64,000 nucleotides of DNA from Cornus controversa (GCA_026545225.1 CM048849.1:14329541-14393540), one strand, 5' to 3'; positions 33,644-44,993 are shown, counted from the stretch's first letter. The notes: generated by a model from the letters alone, not told the origin. Program-made: numbers and translations.

Positions 33644-35205
33644 GCTTATTTATTAGGTTCAAAGGTCATAGTCTATTCGGACCATGCTGCCCTCCGGCAT
33701 CTTTTGGCCAAAAAAGACACCAAGCCTAGGTTGATCCGATGGATACTCTGATTGCAAGAGTTCAATTTTGAGATTAGAGACAAAAAGGGAACTGAAAATG
33801 TAGTGGCTGACCACCTCTCTAGAATTCTTGTTGAATCCCTCCATAATTCCATTCCAGTTTGTGAATCCTTCCCGGATGAACAACTCTTTGTCATTTCTCA
33901 AGAGAGTATCCCTTGGTATGCAGATGTGGTTAATTACTTGGCAACCGGTAAAATACCATCTTCTTGGACCAAACAAGAGAAGGATCATTTTCTCTCCCAA
34001 TCACGATCATATTATTGGGACGATCCTCAATTGTTCAAATATTGCCCCGATCAAATAATTCGTAAGTGTGTACCCAACAGTGAATTCCAAAGCATTCTCA
34101 AATTTTGTCATACACTCGCTTGTGGGGGACACTTTAGTGCTAAGAAAATCGTAAAAAAAATTCTACAATGCGGATTTTTCTGGCCAACGCTTCATCGGGA
34201 TGCATATTCATTCTGCCGCTCTTGTGAGCGATGTCAGTGCCTCGGCGCGATGTCTCGGAAGGACATGATGCCTCTTAACCCTATTCTTATTATTGAGATA
34301 TTTGATGTGTGGGGCATTGACTTCATGGGACCATTTCCACCCTCTACTGGTCATGAGTACATACTTGTGGCGGTGGACTACGTATCTAAGTGGATAGAGA
34401 TCATTGCTACCAAAACCAATGATCACGCAGTCGTGGTTAAGTTCATTCAAGCTAATATTTTTAGCCAGTTTGGTATGCCTCAGGCCATCATCAGTGACGG
34501 AGGTAAACATTTCTGTAATCGGTTCCTTCGAACCTTGCTTACCAAATACTCCGTCACACACAAAGTAGCCACCCCGTACCATCCTCAAACTAGTGGCCAA
34601 GTAGAGGTATCCAATAGGGAGATTAAGAACATTCTTGAGAAAACTGTTCGGCCTGACCGGAAAGATTGGTCATTGCGACTAAATGATGCATTATGGGCAT
34701 ACCGAACCGCGTATAAAACTCCCATTGGAATGTCACCTTATCGGTTGGTTTATGGCAAAGCGTACCATCTTCCGGTCGAATTGGAGCATAAAGCTATGTG
34801 GGCCACTAAAACTTTCAATTTTGACATGCAAAAGGCCGGATCTAATCGAAAGCTTCAATTAAATGAATTGGAAGAATTGCGACATGACGCGTATGAGAAC
34901 GCTAAAATCTATAAGGCAAAGTCCAAAGCCTTTCATGATCGTAATATTCGAGTCAAAACATTTTCGCCGGGCCAAAAAGTATGGTTGTACAACTCACGCC
35001 TCCATTTGTTTCCCGGAAAACTTCGCTCCCGTTGGGATGGTCCATTTTTGGTTAATTCCGTCGCTCTCCACTGAGCGGTGGAATTAAAGGACTTGAAAGA
35101 CGGCTCATTGTTTAAAGTAAACGGGCAGCGCTTAAAAGTATGCGTGGATGACCAAGTTACCACCAAATACGTGGATGTCGTCACTTTGACTCGTGAGCCG
35201 ATCTG
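33644..35205 (+). pseudogene. Athila B RNase H end and integrase, broken
   Basis: After the shared TGA the frame continues ([20 protein letters not shown]), has a further TGA before [13 protein letters not shown], and is then open from 33752 to a TGA at 35072-35074. Integrase zinc-binding ([13 protein letters not shown] ... CRSCERCQ) and core ([23 protein letters not shown]) are complete with D, D-35-E. The C-terminal part is cut by TGG-to-TGA and then by an ~18-base deletion between TTTGAC repeats near 35188, so the normal terminus is lost. Confidence 0.9.
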
Positions 35206-35365
35206 AACGTCATGCCATAGACGTGTAAGGTGGCGTAGCCATGGTAGCTATCATGCTTCCATGATGTCCCTTTAATCCAAGTTAAAGTTTGTGTCTTAGC
35301 AACTTAGTATCTAATTCCCAAAAATCCAAGTCCCTGAAGCATAACTTAAGCTCGCTGTTTTTGAG

Positions 35366-35735
35366 CATCTCGATTGATCGAAACCAAGATCTCGATCAAT
35401 CGAGATTTCAGTCTCGATTGATCGAAAAATTGCAGAGAATTGCCAAATCCAAAGTCCCGAGAGGTAGTATTCTTCGATAGCACTTTGATAGGTCCTCGAT
35501 CGATCGAAATTTTGATTGATCGAAATGGGATTTCGATTGATCGAAATAAAATTTTGATTGATCGAAGTAACATCTCGATTAATCGAATTAAAAATCTCGA
35601 TTCAGTGAAGAAATTTTGATTGATCGAAGGAAGGATCTCGATCGATCGAAGACGATTTCGATTGATCGAAGTGGGATTTCAATCAATCGAAATCTTGATT
35701 GATCGAAATGCACATCTTGATCAATCGAGATGCAC
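35366..35735 (+). repeat. Array of TCGATYRATCGA near-palindromes, copy B spacer
   Basis: About 15-18 imperfect palindromic units (for example ATCTCGATTGATCGA, CGATCGATCGAA, TTTCGATTGATCGAAA) with irregular spacing, ending about 28 bases before the TATA box. Same unit type as in the LTRs at 28048-28162 and 39619-39734. Confidence 0.85.
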
Positions 35736-35745
35736 GCGATGCCTG

Positions 35746-35770
35746 CACGTGAGCCAAAATCTTATTTAAA
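35746..35770 (+). promoter_or_regulatory. Predicted internal promoter for ORF3, copy B (G-box plus TATA)
   Basis: CACGTG at 35746-35751 and TATTTAAA at 35763-35770, then a pyrimidine-rich stretch (CTTCCCTCTCATTTCC) about 20-35 bases downstream, where plant transcription often starts. About 235 bases of GC-rich leader follow before the intron donor. Conserved in all four copies. Confidence 0.6.
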
Positions 35771-36004
35771 CTGTTGGGCTTCCCTCTCATTTCCACATTC
35801 CTTCCTCAAACCGTCCGACTTCCTTCTCTTCTCCGAGCGATCCAGAGATTCCCCGAGCACTGTCACACCCTTGTTCTTCCATTCCCGAGCATCCACCGTC
35901 GTTCGACATAGTTCGAGACCGCCGCTACCACTCGCACGCTCTTCTCTTCGCGGCTGCGAGTTGGGTTTTCACCTTCGTGTGCCGTTCATCTTCTTGACCT
36001 TGAG

Positions 36005-36396
36005 GTAAGTGATGCATGGCTACATTTTGTGTACTTTCTCGCTATTTTTGATAGTTCTACGGTGTAATAAACATATACAGTTGATGTTGGGTTAGATGGG
36101 TGCATTTGCGATATTCGTAATGGGATTTTGCGGGTTTCGGGGGGTAGGAATTCATGTAGGGATAAGATACTGCATTCTCTCTGTTTCAAATGCTTTCTGC
36201 ATGGTTTTCAACCATGACCCTTCGTTTCGGTTGCATCCACTCGCGCTGTCTCTTTGAGAGCGACTTTTTGAATTCTTGTCAGCATCATGGACTAGGACCT
36301 CATTTTCATTTTTATTTTTATTTTTGTAGTTTATTCTTAGTTTAGCATTCTTCTTATTTTATCTTTTATTTACGTAATTTTTGGAATAAAGTGCAG
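36005..36396 (+). other. Putative 5'-UTR intron of ORF3, copy B
   Basis: Donor TTGAG|GTAAGTGATG and acceptor AAAGTGCAG|ACTG enclose 392 bp, T-rich towards the 3' end. The ATG of ORF3 is 14 bases after the acceptor. Matching sites in A, C and D give 371-410 bp. Confidence 0.65.
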
Positions 36397-36410
36397 ACTG
36401 TTCCGAGATC

Positions 36411-37619
36411 ATGGCGAGGGTGAAGAATGCCCCCGGTTCTGTTTGAGACGTGCCCGGGCGAGTCTTTCGGTCTCAAAAGTTTCACCCAGAGCATACATTT
36501 AACTTGAGAGAGTTTGAGACGCGTCCCGACAGCACGTGGACTGTTGCCGAGCTCAGGAGGCGTCGCCTCGACCGACTATGTGTGCCTCCCACTAACGTGG
36601 CACACGAGCGCTTAGTGCAGGTCTTCTAAGAGCGCATAACCTACTCCTGCACAGCGCCGAACACATTAGAGACAGTCGTGGGCACCACGACGATCACGAT
36701 TACGCTAAGCCGGATTGCGCAGATGCTCGGCATTCCTCACCAGCAGCCGCCAGATATGGTTGACCAGGACGGTCGACCACTTTACAGGGCCGCACTTCCA
36801 GCAGACATGACACTGTTCTCCATCGTGATGGACATGTGTGGTGGGGCATTTACCACGCCCAGTCAGAACTGCACGTCCAAATCGATGTGCTCGAGCAGAC
36901 TGTGGTTCCTGGACACCGTTCTCATCAAGAACGCGTGTCCCCTGCAGCACGTGGCAGAGCGTAGGGACGACCTCCTCCGTTGCCTTTATTCTTTCCACAC
37001 GGGCACGTGGTTTTCTGTCCCATCACTGGTCCGGGGGTAGATGTTCAAAGTTTGGGACGGCCTCGTCAACAAGAGGATGAGGCGATCAGCGAGCTGGCGG
37101 CTTCCCTTTCCTTTCCTTGTCGCTATTTTTCTGAGTTGTGCCAGTATACCGGTCAGTGATACTGACGTTCAGTTGGCACCGCCCATCCGCTTCACATCTA
37201 CTCACTAGGAGCGGGTGAGGCGTCACTTAGAACAACAGGACCACCATGGTGATCCACCAGATGATGTAGATATGGATGCCCCGGTGGAGATGGAGGAGGG
37301 AGAGCCTGCAGGGGATGGGTCTGAGGATGAGGATATGGATATTGCTGCAGAGCGGCACGACATCCTGGCGACGGGTTATTCCTGCCTGGCAGCTAATGTT
37401 GAGCGGCTCTAGCAGGGTTTTGACGAGCACGTCCAGGTGATGCAGAGTCAGCTGGAGGGCATTCGTTCAGACATTTCTTCTCTGGCACAGGCTCAGAGGG
37501 CGATTCTAGATGAGTTCCGAGCCTTCCGGCAGGACCTGCAGTTCCTATTTGCAGGACGAGCTTCCACCACCACTTCTACTCCCACCGAGCCACCACCACC
37601 ACCACCCGCCCTCGAGTAG
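36411..37619 (+). pseudogene. Athila ORF3, copy B, five in-frame stops
   Basis: Reads from ATG 36411 (MARVKNAPGSV) to TAG 37617-37619 without frameshifts but with stops at about codons 12, 73, 210, 266 and 331 (TGA, TAA, TAG, TAG, TAG). Most are one C:G-to-T:A change from the D codon. Domain order as in D: plant transposon protein domain (PF20167-like), acidic stretch, predicted coiled coil, polyproline tail. The first stop is shared with C. Confidence 0.8.
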
Positions 37620-38119
37620 CTGCTTGTAGTTGTCCTTTATGCTTTACTTTCTGTATTTTTCTTTCTTTATGTTTGATAGGCCATGTTGGCCATGTTTTCT
37701 TTCATTTTTAGTTTTTTTATGAGTATTCCAGATGCATGTACGATTTGTACTGAACTCCTTTTATATATTTATGGAATACAGTTATCTTTTCTTTTATACC
37801 ATGTCTTATCTTTACTGTCTTTATTTTCACTTTCTATCAATATATCTGTTCTCTATACTTTGACTATGTATGTAGTACCACTTGCCTAATTGTTATATGC
37901 GATTCAGTTAATGATTTCTGTTTATTACCGCCTGGTTTAAATTCCCAATACTGTTGAGATTGCTTCAACGCAGTATGGCGGTAATAAAGAAAGGTAGCCC
38001 CTTTGCATACTATACGTTAGCATGCCGGGATAGTCAATATCTTATCGCATAGACCTCTTAGACAATTGGGAAACACCAGTTCATACTCTTAGATATGCAG
38101 TGATCTTGGCAGTGTCTCT

Positions 38120-38419
38120 TTGTGCATACTTATTTTATTATGCTCTTTTCATATACTTTTTGTTCCTTTTAATGCTCGTGGTATCCGGTTGGTGTTCTGT
38201 GCAGGTTTTTCTTATCTGCAGGATGACCGCTACTGTGGAATACCATTTTTGTCGCATTCTGCAATCCCGGTAACTTCTTTCCTTATTTTTCTTGTCCAAA
38301 CATTGAGGACAATATTGCATATAAGTTTGGGGGTGCGGTATGCTATACCACTTGCATATGCATGCAATGTTCAGTCTTATACTGGGTGTCATTGTAGAGC
38401 AGTTTTTTTTTTCTCTTGA
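38120..38419 (+). CDS. Possible small conserved ORF in the Athila tail, copy B
   Basis: 99 codons, differing from the copy A frame by only a few residues, with a hydrophobic N-terminus (LILLCSFHILFVPF). No known family and no promoter of its own. Kept open in A and B and mostly in D, shifted in C. Over this length three open copies are weak evidence. Confidence 0.2.
   Translation: MCILILLCSFHILFVPFNARGIRLVFCAGFSYLQDDRYCGIPFLSHSAIPVTSFLIFLVQTLRTILHISLGVRYAIPLAYACNVQSYTGCHCRAVFFFS
38323..38335 (+). other. Internal PPT-like site, copy B
   Basis: AAGTTTGGGGGTG, identical to the terminal PPT at 39421-39433 and 1.1 kb upstream of it. Could act as a second plus-strand start in reverse transcription. 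Confidence 0.6.
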
Positions 38420-39420
38420 TATTTTTGGATGCTTGCCATGATGTCTTGCTTTTTAAAGGCAAATCATTCGAATAAATGTCTGAGGTAAATGCAGCAGGTA
38501 GTTAAGAACTTTAACATTGTAAATACCTGCACTTTTGCAAGCTATATAGTAGGCTAGAACGGTCTACATTTTTGTCTAAATTTGAACACGTATGGTTCTT
38601 GCCCTAAATTTGTCCTTAACCGCACAAATTCCACACATGCATTTTAAACTGTGGGGTATAAGTCTGAGGGAGAATTTTGTAAATTTCTGTTTTTATCTGA
38701 ACAACTTAAAGAATATGTTCTTCCGGTTGTTGTAAAAAAAGAAAAGAGAGAAAAAGAGAAAAATTTGCAATAAGCCTTCTCACTCAATAAACCGGATTTC
38801 TATGCCTCAAAGCAGGGAGTATTTGCGTATAAGTGTGCAAGGTTGAGCAATAATAAGCGGGTGGCTTGCTTAAGCTCATTGCCTTGTAAGCTCGTTTATT
38901 AAGTCCTAGGGGTGTTTCTTCACCTAATGCCCTAAAACCAATTGGTTTGGGAATCATTGGCCCAATGCCGCTACATGGGCTTACAAGAAAGCAAAAAGAG
39001 CTAAGCATTGCACGGTCATCCGCACATGAGCAATCATGAATGTTTTGTGATAATGAACAACAGTGTTGAGCGTTTTCAATGAGTTTTTCTCTTAAAAATA
39101 GATTTGTTCGTTTTCTTCTCCAAATATGACAAAAGTCACGCGTTAGAATGCATGTTCACTTTTCAAAGAGGATTTTGGGGTCAGAATTGGTACGTTTGTT
39201 CGGGCTGGCCATCATGTGGGGACCGTCGTTTATTTGTAGCTTGTGAAAATCCATTTTTGCTAATGACCACATAGTTCTGTAATACTTGTTGCATTTGCCA
39301 AATGTGAAATGAACAGATGATCGCCCTTTATCTAGTGATGACTGAGCATGATTCAACTTTTGTATAAGATAGTTAATTTCATTTCTGTAATATTGCATTG
39401 CTAAGGGACTAGCAATATGT

Positions 39421-39433
39421 AAGTTTGGGGGTG
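39421..39433 (+). other. Polypurine tract of Athila B
   Basis: AAGTTTGGGGGTG immediately before the 3' LTR TGATAAG. Confidence 0.9.
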
Positions 39434-40856
39434 TGATAAGTGTTCAATTCTATGCATTTGAACCCTCTTTATTGCATATGTTAGTTTCGTTTTTGCGTTT
39501 ACCGAGATATGTTTACGGTATTTTTGTGTTTTTGATGTATTGCAGGTCTTGGAGTAAATGGAGCAAAGTTTGAGGCTTTTTGCAGTTCAAGAGAAAATCA
39601 AAAATTGCAGCCAAAGGCATCTCGATCAATCAAGATGTTGATCTCGATTAATCGAAATCTCGATTGATCGAGATCTCATTTCGATTGATCGAAATCTCGA
39701 TCAATCGAGATTCAATCTCGATTGATCGAGATTCTGCAGAGCCCACTTGGCCACTTGCTCACCTGCTCTCCCACTTGTAACAAAATCCCCCTTTTTGCAC
39801 GACTTAGGGGGATTGTCTGACTTGAACAAGACTCTTGGGGACCTTCTTGATATAATAGATATATATATTGATATATATATATATATGGTGGGCCCCAAGG
39901 TTGAAAAATGAGCCTAAAAGCACAAAGTAGCCACATATCTCTCATATATCTCTCAACAGACATCAGACCAAGAGAAGGAGAGACATTCGGGAGAGAGGAG
40001 AAGGAGCTGAACCAGACCAAGAAGCTTCATCTTCTCCATCAATGGAAGAGTGCAAGGCAACCATGAGCAACTAACTCTTCTACTAGGGTGTTGGTTTCAA
40101 CCCCTAGCCATGTAAACTTGTTCCTTCTTGTAGCACTTGGGATTTGTAATTAAATGTTGATTATTTAGCCTAGTGATCATGTACACTAATACATTTCTTC
40201 TATATATTCATGTGGTTTTGGTTTTATTCTTGTCTTAGGATAGATTCTTCCATATGAATGCCCAACATTTGCATATTCCACAAGAAGTGCAAGTGATGGC
40301 TAGATAATGGTGTTTAAATGAATGTGTGATGTTTGCTTGTATAGACCATGCCAAGACAAGGTAGTTTGGATGCATGTAGGGTTCACTTAGAGAGTAGGGT
40401 AATTAGGTAGTTAATTAGGTTGAAGAGCTATGCTTGTTGAAGATGGATTATGATAGGTTAGCACACACATTGATCTTTTGATATGTCATTGAGGTCACAA
40501 GCCTAATGACATTGTTAGGCATTTAATTAATGAATCCCATGCTTGCTACACTTATGAACATGTGAATGGTTAGTGGTGAAAACCAACCCTAGTTCTCTCT
40601 CCCAACTTTAAACTCGTTACTTTTATTGTCATTACATTCATGCAATAGATTATAAATAAAAATCCAAAAACCTATTTTTTAGGATTAAAGTAGAATTAAT
40701 CTTTCTTTAAGACAATTGCGACTAGTCCTCGTGGGATCGATACCCTCTATATAGAACCTTATCTACAAAGATTCGTGCTCTTGCAAGTGGTTAAATTATA
40801 TTTTGATAAAAAGGGCAAAATTAAGCTTACAATATAATTTGAGTTTAGCCACATCA
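39434..40856 (+). repeat. 3' LTR of Athila B
   Basis: 1423 bp, nearly identical to the 5' LTR. Palindromes at about 39619-39734; AT run at about 39850-39886. Confidence 0.95.
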
Positions 40857-40861
40857 TATAT
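40857..40861. repeat. Target-site duplication of Athila B, right copy (TATAT)
   Basis: Matches 27858-27862; the sequence beyond continues the C LTR. Confidence 0.8.
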
Positions 40862-41280
40862 ATATCAATATATACACCCTTTATATCAAGAAGGTCCCCA
40901 AGGGTCTTGTTCAAGTCAGACAATCCCCCTAAGTAGTGTAAAAAGGGGGATTTTGTTGCAAGTGGGAGAGCAGGTGAGCAAGTGGGCAAGTGGCTTCTAC
41001 AGAATCTCGATTAATCGAGATTGGATCTCGATTGATCGAGATTTCGATCAATCGAAATGAGATCTCGATCAATCGAGATCTCGATTGATCGAGATGCCTT
41101 GGTTGCAATTTTTAACTTTTCTCTTCAGCTGCAACAAGCCTCAAACTTTGCTCCTTTCACTACAAGTCCTACAATACATCAAAAACACAAAAATACCGTA
41201 AACATATCTCAGTAAACGTAGAAACGGAACTAACATATGCAATAAAGAGGGTTCGAATGCATAGAATTGAACACTTATCA
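40862..41280 (-). repeat. 3' LTR of Athila C, proximal part
   Basis: Completes the LTR begun at 26881-27862. Contains the C5/G5 inverted repeat and a shortened palindrome array (about 41004-41093), and ends at the TG terminus (ATCA at 41277-41280 on the plus strand). Confidence 0.95.
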
Positions 41281-41293
41281 CACCCCCAAACTT
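41281..41293 (-). other. Polypurine tract of Athila C
   Basis: AAGTTTGGGGGTG on the element strand, adjacent to the LTR. Confidence 0.9.
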
Positions 41294-43101
41294 ACATATT
41301 GCTAGTCTCTTAGCAATACAATATTACAAAAATGAAATTAACTATCTTATACAAAAGTGTAATCATGCTCAGTCATCAACTAGATAAAGGGCGATCATCC
41401 GTTCATTTCTCATTTGGCAAATGCAACAAGTATTACAGAACTATGCGGTCATTAGCAAAAATGGACTTTCACAAGCTATAAATAAACGACTGTCCCCACA
41501 TAATGGCCAGTCCAAACAAACATACCACTTCCGACCCCAAAATCCTCTTTGAAAAGTGAACATGCATTCTAACACGTGGCTTTTGTCATATTTGGAGAAG
41601 AACAAGAACAAATCTGTTTTTACGAGAAAAACTCATTGAAAAAGCTCGACACTGCCGTTCATTATTTCAAAACATTCATGATTGCTCATGTGCGGCTGAC
41701 CGTGCAATACTTAGCTCTTTTTGCTTTCTTGTAAGCCCATCCCATGTAGCGGCATTGGGCCAATGACTCCCAAACCAATTGGCTTTAGGGCATTAGGTGA
41801 AGAAGCACCCCTCGGACTTAATAACTGAGCTTACAAGGCGATGAACTTAAGCAAGCCACCCGCTTATTATTGCTCAACCTTGCACACTTACACGCGAACA
41901 CTCTATGCTTTGAGGCATAGAAATCCGGTTTATTGAGTGAGAAGGCTTATTGCATTTATTTTATAATATTTTTTTTTATTTTTTTACAACAACCGGAAGA
42001 ACTCATTCTTTAAGTTGTTCAGATAAAAACAGAATTTTACAAAATTCTCCATCAGACTTATACCCCACAATTTAAAATGCATGTGTGCGAATTTGTGCGG
42101 TTAAGGATAAATTTAGGACAAGAACTATACGTGCTCATATTTGGACAAAAATGTAGACCATTCTAGCCTACTATATAGCTTGCAAAAGTGCGGGTATTTA
42201 CAAAATTAAAGTTCTTAACTACCTGCTGCATTTACCTCGGACATTTATTCGAATGGTCTGCCTTTAAAAAGCAAGACATCATAGCAAGCATGCAAAAATA
42301 TCAAGAAAAGAAACTTGCTCTACAATGACAATCAATATAACGACTAAACATTGCATGCATATGCAAGTGGTATAGCATACCGCACCCCCGAACTTATATG
42401 TAACATTGTCCTCAATGTTTGAACAAGAAGAACAAGGAAAGAAAGTACCGGGACTGCAGAATGCGACAAAAATGGTATTCCAATAGTAACGGTCATCCTG
42501 CAAATAAGAAAAACCTGCACGGAACACCAACTGGATACCACGAGCATTAAAAGGAACAGAAAGTAGATAAACAGAACATAATAAAATAATTATGCACAAA
42601 CGGACAATGCCAAGATCACTGTACATCTAAGGGTCTGAACTGGTGTTTCCCAATTGTCTAAGAGGTCTATGCGATAAGATATTGACTATCCAGGCACGCT
42701 AACGTATAGCATGCAAAGGGGCTGCCTTTCTTTATTAACGCCATACTGCGTTGAAGCAATCTTAACAGTATTGGGAATTTAAACCAGGCGGTAATAAATG
42801 AAAATCATCAACTGAATCGCATATAACAATTAGGCAAGTGGTACTACATACATAGTCAAAGTATAGAGAACAGAAATATTGACAGAAAGCAAAAATAAAA
42901 ACAAAAAAGATAACAGATGGTATAAAAGAAGAGATAAATGTATTCCATAAATATGAAAATGAGTTCAGTACAAAGCGTACATGCATTTGGAATACTCATA
43001 AAAAGAAAGACAACATGGCCAACATGGCCTATTAAACATAAAGAAAGAAGAAAAAGAAAAGAAAATACAGAAAGTAAAATAGTAAGTGCAAATATACAGA
43101 G
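41294..43101 (-). other. Long non-coding tail between ORF3 and the PPT, copy C
   Basis: Colinear with the tails of A, B and D; no gene. The small ORF seen in A and B is frameshifted here. The PPT-like site at 42383-42395 has one substitution (AAGTTCGGGGGTG). Confidence 0.6.
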
Positions 43102-44326
43102 CTACTCGAGGGCGGGTGGTGGTGGTGGTGGCTCGGTGGGAGTAGAAGTAGAGGTGGAAGCTCGACCTGCGAACAGGAACTGCAGGTCCTGCCAGAAGGC
43201 TCAGAACTCATCTAGAATCGCCCTCTGACCCTATGCCAGAGAAGAAATGTCCGATCTAATGCCCTCCAGCTAACTCTACGTCACCTGGACGTGCTCGTAG
43301 AAGTCCCTGCTGGAGCCGCTCAACATCAGCTGCGAGGCAGGAATAGCCAGTCGCTAGGATGTCATGCCGCTCTGCAGCAATATCCATCTCCTCCTCCTCC
43401 ATCTCCTCATCATCGGACTCACCCTCGGCCGGCTCTCCCTCATCCATCTCCACCGGGGCATCCATATCTACATCGTCTAGTAAATCGCCCTGGTGGTCCT
43501 GTCGCTCTAAGTGTCGCCTCACCCGCTCCCACTGTGTAGATGTGAAGCGGGTGGGCGGTGCCAACTGAACGTCAGTATCACTGACCTGTATACTGGCACG
43601 ACTGAGAAAAGTTGCGACCAGGAAAGGGAAGGGAAGCCGCCAGCTCGCTGCTCGCCGCATCCTCTTGTTGACGAGGCCGTCCCAGACCTTGAACATATGC
43701 CCCCATACCAGCGACGGGACAGAAAACCACGTGCCCGTGTGGAAAGCATAAAGGCAATGGAGGAGGTCGCCCCTGCGCTCTGCCACGTGCTGCAGAGGAC
43801 ACGCATTCTTGATGAGAATGGTGTCCAGGAACCAGAATCTGCTCGAGCACATCGATTTGGACGTGCAATTGTGATTAGGCATGGTAAACGCCCTGCCACA
43901 CATGTCCATCACGATGGAAAATAGTGTCGAGTCTGCTGGAAGCGCGGCCCTGTAAAGTGGTCGACCGTCCTGGTCAACCATATCGGGAGGCTGCTGATAA
44001 GGGATGCTGAGCATCTAAGCAATCCGGCTCGGCGTAATAGTAATCGTAGTGGTGCCCACGACCGTCTCCAATGTGTCCGGCGCTGTGCAGGAGTAGGTCA
44101 TGCGCTCGTAGAAAACCTCCACTAAGCGCTCGTGTGCCACATCAGTGGGAGGCACACACAATCGATCGAGGCGACGCCTCCTGAGCTCGACGATAGTCCA
44201 TGCGCTGTTGGGACACCTCTCGAACTCACCCAGGTCAAATATCTGCTCTGGGTGAAACTTCTGAGATCGGAAAGCTCGCCCGGGCACGTCTCAAACAGAA
44301 CCGGGGGCATTCTTCACCCTCGCCAT
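43102..44326 (-). pseudogene. Athila ORF3, copy C, two stops and a frameshift
   Basis: ATG at 44326, TAG at 43102-43104. TGA at about codon 12 (identical context in B), TAG at about 44015-44017 (same codon as a stop in A), and a small insertion near 43303 that shifts the frame before the C-terminal coiled coil. The middle part (44014-43256) is open and carries the plant transposon protein domain and acidic stretch. Confidence 0.8.
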
Positions 44327-44340
44327 GATCTCGGAAAAGT

Positions 44341-44730
44341 CTGCACTTTATTCCAAAAATTACGTAAATAAAAAGAAAATAAAAGGAATAATAAACTAAG
44401 AATAAAAATAAAAGAATAAAAATGAAAATGAGGTCCTAGTCCATGGTGCTGACTCATGAATTCAAAAATTTGCTCTCAAAGAGGCAACGTAAGCGGATGC
44501 AACCGAAATGAAGGTGCTGCGGTTACAAACCGTGCAGTAAGCATTCAAAGAAAAAATAACGCAATATTTCCCCCGTACATGAATTCCTACCCCCCCGAAA
44601 CCTGCACAATTCGATTATGAATACAGCAATTGCACCATTCCAACCCAACATCAACTGTCTATGTTTATTACGCCGTAAAACTACCAAAAATAGCGAGAAA
44701 GTATGCAAAAGATGGCCATGCATCACTTAC
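44341..44730 (-). other. Putative 5'-UTR intron of ORF3, copy C
   Basis: GAG|GTAAGTG donor at 44730 and GTGCAG acceptor at 44341 (390 bp), 14 bases before the ORF3 ATG. Confidence 0.6.
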
Positions 44731-44952
44731 CTCAGGGTGAAGATGATGAACGGCACACAATGATGAAAGCCCACTCGCAACCGCGAAGAGAGGGACGCGC
44801 GAGTGCTCGCGGGGATCTCGGACTACGGCGAACGGTGGTGGATGGTCGGGGATGGTAGATCAAGCGCAGGATGATGCTTGGAGATGCTCTGGATCGCTCG
44901 GAGAGAAGGAAGAAGTCGGATGGTCTTTTGAAATGAGAGGGAAGCCCAACGG

Positions 44953-44977
44953 TTTAAATAAGAGTTTGGCTCACGTG
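44953..44977 (-). promoter_or_regulatory. Predicted internal promoter for ORF3, copy C (G-box plus TATA)
   Basis: TATTTAAA at 44953-44960 and CACGTG at 44972-44977 on the element strand, in the same spacing as A, B and D. Confidence 0.55.
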
Positions 44978-44993
44978 CAGGCATCGCGTGCAT

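Larger units (their letters stand above)
37620..39420 (+). other. Long non-coding tail between ORF3 and the PPT, copy B
   Basis: No supported gene. Holds an open frame at 38120-38419 also open in A, a PPT-like site at 38323-38335, and an inverted repeat CTTGTAAGC (38883-38891) / GCTTACAAG (38979-38987) enclosing the palindrome AACCAATTGGTT. These are conserved in position in the other copies. Confidence 0.6.
27863..40856 (+). mobile_element. Athila-type LTR retrotransposon, copy B (complete length, coding broken)
   Basis: 12,994 bp, plus orientation: 5' LTR 27863-29288, PBS 29295-29312, gag-pol 29576-35205, spacer with palindrome array, ORF3 36411-37619, tail with internal PPT, PPT 39421-39433, 3' LTR 39434-40856, TSD TATAT. 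LTRs look almost identical over their length, so this is the youngest or among the youngest insertions, in keeping with its nested position. Despite this, protease and RT each have a catalytic Asp changed, Pol has three stops and ORF3 five. A very recent insertion of an already defective template is the simplest explanation. Confidence 0.95.
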
